DNA of 36,144 nucleotides from a bacterium. Its GTDB lineage: Bacteria; Gemmatimonadota; Gemmatimonadetes; Longimicrobiales; RSA9. A program made the position numbers and the translations under genes. The stretch is taken from contig QGVH01000033.1 in NCBI GenBank assembly GCA_003242735.1, forward strand, positions 1 to 36,144. The letters are read 5' to 3'. The notes beneath the pieces are model-generated. The model was not told where the DNA came from and searched no databases. It saw only the letters and a list, made by a program, of their open reading frames with translations. This document shows, piece by piece, positions 27,821 through 36,144 of this stretch (positions within the stretch are counted from its first letter, which is position 1; each line of letters opens with the position of its first letter).

Positions 27821-28831
27821 TCAGCTCGCCGGCCCGCCGCACTCGAACGAGTCGAGGATCGTCTCCAGCTGAATGATATACTCGTACTTGCCCTTCCGCG
27901 GGACGTACAGCCACGCGTCGATGAGGTACGTGCGGTTCTGCTCCGGACAGACGATCATCCGGTCCACGAACGGCCCGCCGGCCGGGAACTCGCCCGGCGG
28001 CGTGGACCACGCGCCCCGCACCTGGATCCCGTACCCGCCCGGCACCTCGATGCGCTCCACTTCCAGGCGCTCGCGACGCGTGACCTGCTCGCCCATGTCG
28101 GGGCGCTCGAGCGCATCGCGCCATTCGAGCAACGCTTCCGCCGTGAGCGTGTCGGGCGTGCCGCTCCGCCACGTCACGAGCACCGTCCGGTCGAGCTGCT
28201 CACCGAGCGCCTGGTCGTTGCGGAAGATGTAGAGCGAATCCGCCACCGTGCGGCGGTAGACGTTCGGCAGCAGCAGCCCGAAGCCGGCGGTCGCGCGGAG
28301 CGTGTCCCGGAACCCCTCCGCCGCCCCGCTCGTGAACATGCGCTGGATCGCGTACTGCCGGAACCGGCTGTCCAGGAGTTCGTGCAGCTCGGGCAGCACC
28401 TGCACGACCGCCTCCGCGGCCCCTTGCTCCGGCAGCACCACCACCGTCACCGTCTGCCCGCGCGCCCACACGTCCTTGCGCTCCACCACCGCGGGCCGGC
28501 TCGCCGGGACCGCCTCGCGGTCCAGCAGCTCCGCGACCCACGGATCGGCCAGGCTGCCGAGCACCAGGATCTGCTTGAAGCGCTTGAGGTCGTTCCACGC
28601 CGGCGCACCCGGCGCCACGTGGGTCACCTCGAACGTCCGTTCGTCCCGGACGGTGAAGATCCTCGGCTCCAGCGCCGCATGGACCGTGTCGCCGACCTCG
28701 GCCCAGAGGCTGTCCGACGCGAGCACGATCACGCTGTTCGCGTTGCCCCAGGCAGAGGGCGCCACGTCCGAGCACCCCGCCAGCAACGACAGCACGAATG
28801 GGATCGCCACCGCGACGATCTTCATGCGCAT
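27821..28831 (-). CDS. DUF4837-like lipoprotein
   Basis: A 336-residue lipoprotein. The signal peptide IVAVAIPFVLSLLAGC ends at a lipobox Cys near residue 20. The mature part begins with NANSVIVLASDSLWAEVGDTVHAALEPRIFTVRDERTFEVTHVAP and continues LKRFKQILVLGSL, then VTVVVLPEQGAAEAV, the order of elements I associate with DUF4837 proteins of Bacteroidota/Gemmatimonadota. The second half repeats the alpha/beta pattern (SLYIFRNDQALGEQLDRTVLVTWRS, then DRMIVCPEQNRTYLIDAWLYVPRKGKYEY). Function is unknown. It is the first gene of the probable dnaE-accA-ricT-metG operon. Start is ATG at 28831, or ATG at 28825 two codons later; no clear ribosome-binding site decides it. Confidence 0.65.
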   Translation of the reverse strand: MRMKIVAVAIPFVLSLLAGCSDVAPSAWGNANSVIVLASDSLWAEVGDTVHAALEPRIFTVRDERTFEVTHVAPGAPAWNDLKRFKQILVLGSLADPWVAELLDREAVPASRPAVVERKDVWARGQTVTVVVLPEQGAAEAVVQVLPELHELLDSRFRQYAIQRMFTSGAAEGFRDTLRATAGFGLLLPNVYRRTVADSLYIFRNDQALGEQLDRTVLVTWRSGTPDTLTAEALLEWRDALERPDMGEQVTRRERLEVERIEVPGGYGIQVRGAWSTPPGEFPAGGPFVDRMIVCPEQNRTYLIDAWLYVPRKGKYEYIIQLETILDSFECGGPAS

Positions 28832-28972
28832 GGAATCGCTCGTATCCGAGGAATGATGCGGGTTTCGCCGCTCAACTTAACCGCGGCCCGGAGGCGTGGC
28901 AACGGCCGCCACGGAACCCGTCTCCACCCCGCAGGTTATCTCTGGACACCCCGGTTCCGGAGGGGATCCACC

Positions 28973-29398
28973 ATGCCCGTGATGACCTGTTTGCGTCGGG
29001 CGGCCCTCGTGACGGGCTGCACGCTGCTGGGCTCGGCCGCATCGCTCCACGCGCAAGCCGGCCAGGCAGACGGCAAGACTCCCGTCAGCGTCGACGAGGA
29101 GAAGGCGAGAGCGGGCGCCGCGGTGTGGGCCCAGCGGGCCTGCGCCGCCTGCCACACCATCGGCGAGGGCAGGACTCTCGGCCCCGACCTCGCCGGTGTG
29201 CTGGAGCGCCGCGAACGCGCCTGGCTCGTGCGCTGGCTGAAAGCGCCGGATGCGATGCTGAGGACGGACTCGACGGCGAAGGCGCTGCTCGCCGAGTTCA
29301 ACGGGATCCGCATGCCGAACCTGGGCCTGACCGACGAGGAGATCGAGGCGCTCCTGCACTACCTCGCGCAGGAATCGGCCGACGTGGGGAAGACGTAG
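28973..29398 (+). CDS. small c-type cytochrome, exported
   Basis: A 141-residue periplasmic monohaem cytochrome c. The signal peptide (RRAALVTGCTLLGSAASLHAQA) has likely cleavage after HAQA. Haem is attached at C57-A-A-C60-H61 (ACAACHTIGEG), and the distal ligand is probably M114 in GIRMPNLGLTDEEIEALLHYL. The class-I fold is complete. GGAGGGG lies 7 nt upstream of the ATG at 28973. The gene converges with the ccmG-like gene of the cytochrome c maturation cluster, with 15 bp between the stops. An electron donor or acceptor role is likely but the partner is unknown. Confidence 0.93.
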   Translation: MPVMTCLRRAALVTGCTLLGSAASLHAQAGQADGKTPVSVDEEKARAGAAVWAQRACAACHTIGEGRTLGPDLAGVLERRERAWLVRWLKAPDAMLRTDSTAKALLAEFNGIRMPNLGLTDEEIEALLHYLAQESADVGKT

Positions 29399-29413
29399 GG
29401 AGAGGCGACCCGT

Positions 29414-29941
29414 TCAGGGCGCCGGCTCGGCGAGCAGCCGCGGCACCCACTCCGCCACGAGCTCCCGGGTGACGGGGCCGATCTGCTTGTGCGCCACGCG
29501 GCCGTCCCGGGCGATGAAGACCGTTTCCGGGACGCCGGTCAGCCCGTACTCGATGGCGGTGCGGCTGCCCGGGTCCATCAGGTTGACCCAGTTGCCGCCG
29601 CGCAGCGCCATCCAGCGGCGGGCGTTCTCGCGCGAGTCGTCGTACACGACGCCGACGATGCGCAGACCCGCGGGCCCGTAGGTCTGCTCGGCCTCGACGA
29701 GGACGCCGTGTTCCGCGATGCAGGCCGTGCACCAGGACGCCCAGAAGTTGAGGAGCACGACCTGGCCGCGGAACGAGGCGAGGCTGACCGTGTCGCCGTC
29801 CAGTGAGGCCAGCGTGAAGTCCGGTGCCGGCCGACCGAGCAGGGTGGGGCGGATCTCGCGCGGGTTGCGCGTGAGACCGAAGCCCAACAGCAGGATCACC
29901 GGCACCGCGGACAGCGGAACCAGCCAGCGCTTCCAGCTCAT
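29414..29941 (-). CDS. CcmG/ResA/TlpA-type membrane-anchored thioredoxin
   Basis: A 175-residue periplasmic thiol reductase with an N-terminal anchor (about 8-24, PLSAVPVILLLGFG) and a thioredoxin domain: GRPAPDFTLASLDGDTVSLASFRGQVVLLNFWASWC. The redox pair is C71-T-A-C74. The GVPETVFIARDGRV segment contains the cis-Pro and resembles CcmG (DsbE), which reduces apocytochrome c cysteines before haem attachment. Thr at the position after the first Cys is unusual for CcmG (normally Pro or Glu). It is the last gene of the ccmCDE block, 24 nt after ccmE. Call CcmG by context; ResA/TlpA remain alternatives. Confidence 0.88.
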   Translation of the reverse strand: MSWKRWLVPLSAVPVILLLGFGLTRNPREIRPTLLGRPAPDFTLASLDGDTVSLASFRGQVVLLNFWASWCTACIAEHGVLVEAEQTYGPAGLRIVGVVYDDSRENARRWMALRGGNWVNLMDPGSRTAIEYGLTGVPETVFIARDGRVAHKQIGPVTRELVAEWVPRLLAEPAP

Positions 29942-29965
29942 GGCCGTCCTCCGGCTATCGGCCGA

Positions 29966-30424
29966 TCACGAGCCCTGCTCGCCGAACAGCTCCCGGTAGT
30001 ACTCCGCGGGGTGCTCGCCCGGGGGCGGGGCGCGGTACTCGTTCGAGTGCTTGACCATCACGTTGGTCGCCTCGAAGACACCGCTGGGCGTGTACCTGCC
30101 CTCGACGATCACGCCGATGCCGTCCCGGAACATTTGCGGCGGCGCGCCGGTCGAGTGGACGTCCACTTCGGTCTGGCCGTCCGTCATGCGGAAGCGCAGG
30201 TCCAGCGCCTCCGCATCCCAGTGGACCGAGCCCGGCACGACCTGGCCGCCGAGGCGGACCGGCGATGCGTACGCCGCGTCGCCCATGGCGAGCAACTCGG
30301 TCGGCGTGCGGAAGTAGACCAGGCTGGATTCGATGCCGCCGTAGAACAGATAGATCAGCGCGGCCGCAATGACGACCGAGCCGGTGATGACGAAGAGCCG
30401 CTTGCCGCGACGAGCACTGCTCAT
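29966..30424 (-). CDS. ccmE: cytochrome c maturation protein CcmE (haem chaperone)
   Basis: A 152-residue haem chaperone of system I cytochrome c biogenesis. It receives haem at a periplasmic His and passes it to CcmF/CcmH. An N-terminal anchor (~10-28, LFVITGSVVIAAALIYLFYGG) precedes an OB-fold: GDAAYASPVRLGGQVVPGSV, then DLRFRMTDGQTEVDVHSTG and GIGVIVEGRYTPSGVFEATN. The covalent haem ligand is H126 with Y130 in VKHSNEY. Compared with E. coli the motif is shortened (HSNEY instead of HDENY), but the ligand pair is retained. Its ATG overlaps the ccmD stop by 4 bp, so it is translationally coupled. Confidence 0.93.
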   Translation of the reverse strand: MSSARRGKRLFVITGSVVIAAALIYLFYGGIESSLVYFRTPTELLAMGDAAYASPVRLGGQVVPGSVHWDAEALDLRFRMTDGQTEVDVHSTGAPPQMFRDGIGVIVEGRYTPSGVFEATNVMVKHSNEYRAPPPGEHPAEYYRELFGEQGS

Positions 30425-30558
30425 GATTCCGTCTCCTGCGCGGCGGCCTCGAGCTCTCTGCGCGCGCGCGCCGTGCGGGCACGCACGTACAGCAGGTAGC
30501 CGGTGATGCCCCCCCAGGTGAGCGCGTACGCGGCGATCACGAACCCCCACTCAGACAC
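30421..30558 (-). CDS. ccmD: small membrane protein CcmD
   Basis: A 45-residue single-span protein beginning with GTG. It reads M(V)SEWGFVIAAYALTWGGIT, a membrane helix, then a basic cytoplasmic region (VRARTARARRELEA). This matches the small CcmD pattern (W-x-F-V-x-x-A-Y at the start, helix, then Arg/Glu-rich tail). CcmD helps release holo-CcmE from the CcmC complex. It overlaps the ccmC stop by 8 nt and the ccmE start by 4 nt, so the three genes form a coupled unit. Short genes like this are easily missed in annotation. Confidence 0.88.
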   Translation of the reverse strand: MSEWGFVIAAYALTWGGITGYLLYVRARTARARRELEAAAQETES

Positions 30559-31279
30559 GGGCGCCTCCCGGCGCGAGCGCCGCTTCCTCGCGCAGCGCCT
30601 CGGCCGCTCGCTCGAGCCGCGCCGCGTGGTAACGCTGCGCCGTCAGGTAGACCATGAGCAGTACGAACGCCAGGGCGTTCAACTCGAGCCCGAGCGCGTA
30701 AGCGCTGTCCACCGTGTCCGGACTGGACTGCACCTGGTGGATCGACCGCCAGCGCACCGACAGGTAGACGATCGGCACGTCGAGGAACGCCAGGATCCCC
30801 ACGGCCGCGCTCCACCGGGCGCGGCGCTCCGGATCCTCCGTGAACGCGCGCAGGGCGAGGTAGCCGGCGTAGATGAGCATGAGGATCGCCGTCGTCGTCA
30901 GCCGCGGGTCCCAGGTCCACCAGACGCCCCATGTCGGCCGTGCCCAGATGGAGCCCAGCGCGAGCGTCAGCGCGGTGAACACGGTGCCGACCTCGGCGGC
31001 CGACGCGGCCAGCAGATCGTAGCGCTCCTGCCGCCGTACCAGGTACAGGACGCTGCAGATGAACAGGACGAACGCGGCGAGGAACGCGCACCAGGCGGCG
31101 GGCACGTGGACGTAGAGGATCTTCTGGAGGTGGCCCATGTCCCGCTCGGGCGGTGATACGGCGAACCCCACCACCTGTGCGGCCACCACGGCGGCAAGGG
31201 ACACGACGGCCAAAGGCCCCAGCCAGCGCGCCGCCGGCGGCCGCGCCGCCCCGGCCCCTCCCTTGCCCGGTCGCGACAT
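30551..31279 (-). CDS. ccmC: haem exporter protein CcmC
   Basis: A 242-residue polytopic inner-membrane protein that loads haem onto CcmE. The WWD signature is WGVWWTWDPRLT (about 117-128). Periplasmic His ligands are H58 in YVHVPAAW and the later His in RWRSIHQ. Hydrophobic helices lie at about 19-41, 62-81, 97-112, 130-145, 158-178 and 195-213. It leads the ccmCDE-ccmG unit. CcmA and CcmB normally precede it but are absent; the upstream region instead holds a promoter and the divergent lipoprotein gene. GAGGGG precedes the ATG. Confidence 0.93.
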   Translation of the reverse strand: MSRPGKGGAGAARPPAARWLGPLAVVSLAAVVAAQVVGFAVSPPERDMGHLQKILYVHVPAAWCAFLAAFVLFICSVLYLVRRQERYDLLAASAAEVGTVFTALTLALGSIWARPTWGVWWTWDPRLTTTAILMLIYAGYLALRAFTEDPERRARWSAAVGILAFLDVPIVYLSVRWRSIHQVQSSPDTVDSAYALGLELNALAFVLLMVYLTAQRYHAARLERAAEALREEAALAPGGARV

Positions 31280-31317
31280 CTCGTTCCCCTCGGTGTAGTC
31301 GTGCGAGCCTGGAGGGA

Positions 31318-31345
31318 AAGATACGCCGGCCCCCTACCAGGTCAA
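31318..31345 (-). promoter_or_regulatory. promoter of the ccmC operon
   Basis: On the minus strand TTGACC (31345-31340), 16 nt, TATCTT (31323-31318), giving a ~32-nt leader to the ccmC ATG at 31279. This is a close fit to a housekeeping promoter in the divergent gap with the lipoprotein gene. Confidence 0.65.
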
Positions 31346-31376
31346 GCCGCGAGGACCCCGGCCGGCGGGATGCGGG

Positions 31377-31405
31377 TAGACGATCGCGGAGGCGGACCCT
31401 ATTCT
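31377..31405 (+). promoter_or_regulatory. candidate promoter for the lipoprotein-CDF-YjbQ unit
   Basis: TAGACG (31377-31382), 17 nt, TATTCT (31400-31405), only ~10 nt before the ATG at 31416. The mRNA would be leaderless or nearly so, consistent with the lack of a Shine-Dalgarno sequence there. Confidence 0.4.
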
Positions 31406-31415
31406 GGGCGCTGAC

Positions 31416-31814
31416 ATGAGAACGAGCCGTCCTCGATTCCTCCTGCCGCTGGTCCTCCTGGTCCTGGCCGGCTGCGCGGCCCGGGGCGGCGTGCCCACGG
31501 AAGCGGCGCGCCGCTCCAACGCGCGGCCCGCGGCGCTGGCGCGCCTCACGGTCGAGAACCGGACGGCGCACGCGCTGACCATCGCGTTCCAGCCGGCGGC
31601 GTCGAGCGGCGCCGAGGTGGTCGTGGGCGAGGTCGCTCCCGGCGGCGATGCGGAGCTCGCCCCCGTTCCGGCCGGCGAGCCGATCGTGTTGCTCGCCCGG
31701 ACCCGGCAGGGTCGCGTGCTCCGCCTGCCGGCCCGCTCCTTCGAGCTGGACGGCTCCTGGCACTGGGTCATCCCCGCGGACGCGGTGTTCCGCCAACCGG
31801 ATCCGGTAGAGTGA
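31416..31814 (+). CDS. small lipoprotein of unknown function
   Basis: A 132-residue predicted lipoprotein. The signal peptide RFLLPLVLLVLAGC ends at a lipobox Cys (residue 20). The mature part is a beta-rich domain (ARLTVENRTAHALTIAFQPA, VVVGEVAPGGDAELAPVPAG, EPIVLLARTR, VLRLPARSFELDGSWHWVIP), the kind of short immunoglobulin-like or beta-sandwich repeat seen in many envelope lipoproteins. No family is recognised. Its stop overlaps the start of the CDF transporter gene as GTGA, linking translation of the two. Confidence 0.65.
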   Translation: MRTSRPRFLLPLVLLVLAGCAARGGVPTEAARRSNARPAALARLTVENRTAHALTIAFQPAASSGAEVVVGEVAPGGDAELAPVPAGEPIVLLARTRQGRVLRLPARSFELDGSWHWVIPADAVFRQPDPVE

Positions 31815-32920
31815 GCGACCTGCACGGCGCCGCCGCCGAGCGCCCGGACCGCCCCGAGCGCGCCCAGCGCTCCGCCGAACCGGTGCCGGCCGGGCACAGG
31901 CGCAGAGCCCATTCCCACGCCGACCACGCCGACCACGCACACGGCCACGGCCGGAGGGGCCACGGCCACGCCCACGCCCACGGGGGGCACGGCCACGCCC
32001 ACGACGCCGAACACCTGCGCAGCGCGAGCCGACGCAGCCTGGTCTTGGTCCTCGGCCTCACCGCCACCTTCATGGTGGCCGAGGTCGTGGGTGGGCTGCT
32101 CTCCAACTCCCTGGCGCTGCTCGCCGACGCCGCCCACATGCTCACCGACGTGGCGGCGATCGCGCTGGCGCTCTTCGCGCTGTGGTTCGCCCAGCGGCCC
32201 GCGACCCCGGAGAAAACCTACGGCTACCTGCGGCTCGAGATCCTGGCCGCGCTGGTCAACGGAGCCGCCCTCATCGTCATCGCACTGGGCATCTTCTACG
32301 GCGCCTACCGGCGGCTCGCCGAGCCCGAGCCGGTGGAGAGCGGTCTCATGCTCGCCGTGGCGGCGGTCGGCCTGCTGGTCAACGTCGCGGCCGCATGGAT
32401 CCTCCACCGTTCGGCCGGCCACAGCCTCAACGTGCGCGGCGCGTACCTGCACGTGCTCGGCGACCTCCTCGGCTCGGTGGGCGCGATCGTCGCCGCGCTG
32501 GTGATCCTCACCACCGGATGGGTGCTCGCCGACCCGTTGATCTCCGTCGTGATCGGCATGCTCATCCTGGTCAGCAGTTGGAAACTGGTGCGCGAGTCCG
32601 TGGACGTGCTCCTCGAGGCCGTGCCCCGCCACATCGACCTGGCCGAGGTGCGGCGCGCCATCGAGGAGATCCCGGGCGTGGAGGAGGTGCACGACCTCCA
32701 CGTCTGGACGGTGACCAGCGGCTTCTTCGCCATGAGCGGCCACGCGGTGGTCCGCGACCCGGCGCAGTACCAGCGCGTGCTGAGCGAGATCCACGACTGC
32801 ATGCACGACCGCTTCGGCATCCGGCACGTGACCGTACAGCTCGAGCCGCGGACCCTCTATACCATCGAATCCACGCTGAAACAGGACCTGAGACGGCAAC
32901 CGGGACACGACCATGGCTGA
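31811..32920 (+). CDS. cation diffusion facilitator family transporter (CzcD/ZitB-like)
   Basis: Proton-coupled efflux of Zn2+, Co2+ or Cd2+, 369 residues. A His-rich N-terminal tail (about 29-68, with about fourteen His among Ala, Gly and Asp) is typical of zinc CDFs. Six transmembrane helices follow. Metal-site residues are D106/H109/D113 (ADAAHMLTDV) in helix 2 and H214/D218 (HVLGD) in helix 5. The C-terminal cytoplasmic ferredoxin-like domain (VRRAIEEIPGVEEVHDLHVWTVTSG) ends in HDHG. Start is GTG 31811, overlapping the previous stop as GTGA. The stop overlaps the YjbQ start by 8 bp. Confidence 0.93.
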   Translation: MSDLHGAAAERPDRPERAQRSAEPVPAGHRRRAHSHADHADHAHGHGRRGHGHAHAHGGHGHAHDAEHLRSASRRSLVLVLGLTATFMVAEVVGGLLSNSLALLADAAHMLTDVAAIALALFALWFAQRPATPEKTYGYLRLEILAALVNGAALIVIALGIFYGAYRRLAEPEPVESGLMLAVAAVGLLVNVAAAWILHRSAGHSLNVRGAYLHVLGDLLGSVGAIVAALVILTTGWVLADPLISVVIGMLILVSSWKLVRESVDVLLEAVPRHIDLAEVRRAIEEIPGVEEVHDLHVWTVTSGFFAMSGHAVVRDPAQYQRVLSEIHDCMHDRFGIRHVTVQLEPRTLYTIESTLKQDLRRQPGHDHG

Positions 32921-33308
32921 GCGGATCCGCGTGCGGACGCGTGAGCGCGAGGAGCTGGTGGACATCACCCCGCAGGTCCGGGAGGCAGTGCGCGCCAGCG
33001 GCGTGGCCGACGGCGTCGTGCACCTCTGGGCCCTGCACACCACCTGTGCGCTCACGGTGAACGAGGGCGCGGACCCGGACGTGGCGCGGGACGTGGTGCA
33101 CACGCTGCGCCGACTGGTGCCGCGGGAGGGCGACTACCGGCACGGCGAGGGCAACTCGGACTCCCACGTCAAGACGTCGCTGTTCGGGCCCGGGCTCACC
33201 CTGCTCGTGGAGGACGGCGATCTCCTCTTGGGCACGTGGCAGCGCGTGTTCCTGGCGGAGTGGGACGGCCCGCGGACGCGGGAGGTCGCGGTGCTGGTCC
33301 GGGGTTGA
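32913..33308 (+). CDS. YjbQ/UPF0047 family protein
   Basis: A 131-residue protein of the UPF0047/YjbQ family (sometimes listed as secondary thiamine-phosphate synthase). The family core is visible: [12 protein letters not shown], then [24 protein letters not shown], then [20 protein letters not shown], and [23 protein letters not shown]. The conserved Cys and His cluster ([15 protein letters not shown]) is complete. Its physiological role is uncertain. The ATG lies inside the end of the CDF gene, and an intrinsic terminator follows 35 nt after the stop. Confidence 0.92.
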   Translation: MAERIRVRTREREELVDITPQVREAVRASGVADGVVHLWALHTTCALTVNEGADPDVARDVVHTLRRLVPREGDYRHGEGNSDSHVKTSLFGPGLTLLVEDGDLLLGTWQRVFLAEWDGPRTREVAVLVRG

Positions 33309-33332
33309 GCCCCGGAGCACGATTCGTTAGAT
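33305..33332 (+). promoter_or_regulatory. candidate promoter for typA
   Basis: TTGAGC (33305-33310), 16 nt, TTAGAT (33327-33332). A start near 33340 would place the terminator hairpin (33344-33371) in the first 35 nt of the transcript, and typA begins at 33428. Its position over the YjbQ stop codon makes a fortuitous match possible. Confidence 0.35.
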
Positions 33333-33343
33333 TGCAGAGCTGT

Positions 33344-33371
33344 CCGGGTCGCCCGCGGCCCGGCTTTTTTT
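33344..33371 (+). terminator. intrinsic terminator after the YjbQ gene
   Basis: An 8-bp stem (CCGGGTCG / CGGCCCGG, one G-T pair) with loop CCCG is followed by C and seven T (33365-33371). It terminates the lipoprotein-CDF-YjbQ unit ending at 33308, just before typA. Confidence 0.88.
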
Positions 33372-33427
33372 GTGCCGAACCCGAACGGCGCCGCACCGAG
33401 GCGAACGCGGCGCCCACGAGACTCCGA

Positions 33428-35287
<1,860 letters not shown>

Positions 35288-35288
35288 A

Positions 35289-35360
35289 CGCCCGGCCGAG
35301 AACGGCCGCGGGGCGTCCCGGGGGCGAGGGCCGGGAGGTCCGGCCCGGGAACACCGGGCC
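35289..35360 (+). terminator. weak terminator-like hairpins after typA
   Basis: Hairpin 1 is CGGCCG (35293-35298) - AGAA - CGGCCG (35303-35308), with partial outer pairing. Hairpin 2 is GGCCCGG (35342-35348) - 5 nt - CCGGGCC (35354-35360). Neither has a T-tract on the plus strand, so termination is uncertain. Confidence 0.3.
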
Positions 35361-35377
35361 AAAGGCCGAAAAAACCC

Positions 35378-35405
35378 TTGACAGAGCGGCGTTGGCGTGT
35401 ACCTT
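35378..35405 (+). promoter_or_regulatory. strong promoter of the acidic W-rich protein gene
   Basis: Perfect TTGACA (35378-35383), 16 nt, TACCTT (35400-35405). An A-tract (six A at 35369-35374) directly upstream of the -35 could act as an UP element. The transcript would carry a ~92-nt leader before the ATG at 35504. Confidence 0.65.
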
Positions 35406-35441
35406 GGGCGCCGCATTCCGGTAACCTGATCATCCGGTCGT

Positions 35442-35476
35442 GATGGCCTCGGGGCGGGAGATCCCCGCTGGCCATC
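35442..35476 (+). ncRNA. structured 5' leader hairpin of the acidic protein mRNA
   Basis: Outer stem GATGGCC (35442-35448) / GGCCATC (35470-35476), one versus two unpaired bases, inner stem CGGGG (35450-35454) / CCCCG (35463-35467), 8-nt loop. It lies 13 nt before the AAGGAGG ribosome-binding site. An alternative pairing of ATCA/TGAT further upstream may exist. A cis-regulatory role is possible; no known riboswitch class is recognised. Confidence 0.4.
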
Positions 35477-35503
35477 CCAACCGCCTCGCAAGGAGGGGCT
35501 CCA

Positions 35504-35749
35504 ATGCAAGTGCTGGCGCGGCGCGTGAGCGCCGGCTGGGAGGAGGAAGACCTGGTCCTCCTCGCCTTCGGGGAGGACGACGACTGGGACGACGAGGACT
35601 GGGAGGACGAGGACGAAGACTGGGACGAGGACTGGGACGAGGACGAGGATTGGGAGGAGGACGAGTGGGAGGACGAGGAGTGGGAGGAGGAGTTCGACGA
35701 TGAGGACGAGGAGATAGGTCGCAGGCCGAGACGTCACGACTGGGATTGA
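35504..35749 (+). CDS. small highly acidic Asp/Glu/Trp repeat protein
   Basis: An 81-residue protein with no recognised family. Residues 1-23 are ordinary and mildly hydrophobic (MQVLARRVSAGWEEEDLVLL). Residues ~24-71 are almost only Asp and Glu, broken by single Trp every three to seven positions (DDDWDDEDWEDEDEDWDEDW and onward). The C-terminus is basic then acidic (IGRRPRRHDWD). That it is a real gene is supported by AAGGAGG 7 nt before the ATG, a consensus promoter, and a codon choice that keeps this one frame free of stops and biased in composition. The other frames give Arg/Gly-rich or Val/Leu-rich low-complexity shadows. Possible roles are nucleic-acid mimicry, binding of basic or ribosomal proteins, or cation buffering; none is shown. 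It lies between typA and the rRNA operon. Confidence 0.7.
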   Translation: MQVLARRVSAGWEEEDLVLLAFGEDDDWDDEDWEDEDEDWDEDWDEDEDWEEDEWEDEEWEEEFDDEDEEIGRRPRRHDWD

Positions 35750-35825
35750 GGGGTGGCGGAGCGCTGCCCTGCGCGTGAGGAAGCGGGGTGCAGCAGTCCC
35801 CGGGTCGGCCCGCGACGAGGTGGGC

Positions 35826-35854
35826 TTGACGGCTCGGGGCTGTTTCGTTACGTT
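35826..35854 (+). promoter_or_regulatory. ribosomal RNA operon promoter
   Basis: TTGACG (35826-35831), 17 nt, TACGTT (35849-35854), about 220 bp before 16S rRNA. The 326 bp between the acidic protein gene and 16S hold no other gene; they contain this promoter, the boxA-like element and the leader. Confidence 0.65.
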
Positions 35855-35889
35855 ATGAATCTGTCTCCCACAGCAAACGTGGGATCGGA

Positions 35890-35899
35890 TGTTTGACAA
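35890..35899 (+). promoter_or_regulatory. boxA-like antitermination element in the rRNA leader
   Basis: TGTTTGACAA resembles the bacterial rRNA boxA (TGCTCTTTAACAA in E. coli) in its TTTGACAA half. It sits ~36 nt after the predicted -10, as expected for Nus-factor antitermination of the rRNA transcript. Confidence 0.5.
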
Positions 35900-36075
35900 C
35901 CGGGGTCTCTGGATGTCCGTTGTGGGCCCCGCTCGTGGATGCACCTTTCCATGAGCAGCGCGTCCGCCCCGCGAGGCCGGTTCCCGGCCGGGGGCGAGGC
36001 GTGCAGGGGAAGCAAAGGTAGATTCCGGACGGCGTCGTATTTGACGCGTTCGGTTGGGCTAGAGGTTGAGCTTTC

Positions 36076-36144
<69 letters not shown>

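Noticed and set aside
24656..28972. Very long plus-strand open frame upstream of the cytochrome c start
   Set aside because: Only the last 141 codons (from 28973) are real. The rest is antisense to dnaE and the DUF4837-like gene and has shadow composition (Arg, His, Leu, Val).
31334..33103. Minus-strand open frame opposite the CDF transporter
   Set aside because: His/Asp/Val-rich antisense product of a real transporter gene, with no independent ribosome-binding site or motif.
35440..35703. Plus-strand frame giving an Arg/Gly-rich protein over the acidic gene
   Set aside because: It is a frame-shifted reading of the same GAC/GAG/TGG repeat. The acidic frame has the ribosome-binding site and start.

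Overview
The window is a gene-dense, GC-rich bacterial chromosome segment (roughly 70% G+C by eye) made almost entirely of core housekeeping genes. I see no insertion sequence, prophage, CRISPR array or tRNA. The gene content suggests Gemmatimonadota or a close relative: a DUF4837-type lipoprotein, paired M16-like proteins, DsbA with VKOR, a ccmCDE block, and a 16S rRNA gene at the right edge. This assignment is inference, because only about 69 bases of 16S are present.

Layout. 1-5961 (plus strand, with one minus-strand gene) carries the 3' part of gyrA, a threonine dehydratase whose start overlaps the gyrA stop, a single-domain response regulator, a small minus-strand hypothetical gene, a C26 glutamine-amidotransferase-like hydrolase and a P1/DmpA-family peptidase. 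5945-10342 holds a monofunctional transglycosylase (minus), a HAD phosphatase coupled to a tail-anchored protein (plus), a membrane-anchored OB-like protein and a PRC-barrel/YsnF-type stress protein (both minus). 10577-12886 is a disulfide-bond region: DsbA plus VKOR on the plus strand, a small unknown gene, and a second DsbA-like protein converging from the minus strand. 13003-20253 (minus) contains a DUF402 protein, a FadJ-type beta-oxidation enzyme, a coiled-coil lipoprotein, two M16-fold proteins that both lack the zinc motif, and an M23 peptidase.

20525-28831 (minus) reads DUF4837 lipoprotein, dnaE, accA, ricT, metG. It is tightly packed, probably one operon, and ends at a clear terminator. 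28973-31279 joins a small cytochrome c to a partial cytochrome c maturation cluster (ccmC, ccmD, ccmE, ccmG-like). ccmD is only 45 codons and starts with GTG. 31416-35287 (plus) runs lipoprotein, cation diffusion facilitator and YjbQ protein, with stop/start overlaps, then a terminator and typA. The right end holds a small extremely acidic, tryptophan-punctuated protein with its own strong promoter and a structured leader, followed by an rRNA promoter, a boxA-like element and the start of 16S rRNA.

Recurring features are translational coupling by 4-nt stop/start overlaps (ATGA, GTGA and TTGA) and promoters with TTGA-type -35 and TA...T-type -10 boxes 16-18 nt apart. The least explained items are the acidic W-rich protein and its leader, the double zinc-less M16 pair placed directly behind a terminator, the low-complexity insertions inside MetG and DnaE, and an extra Cys cluster in RicT.
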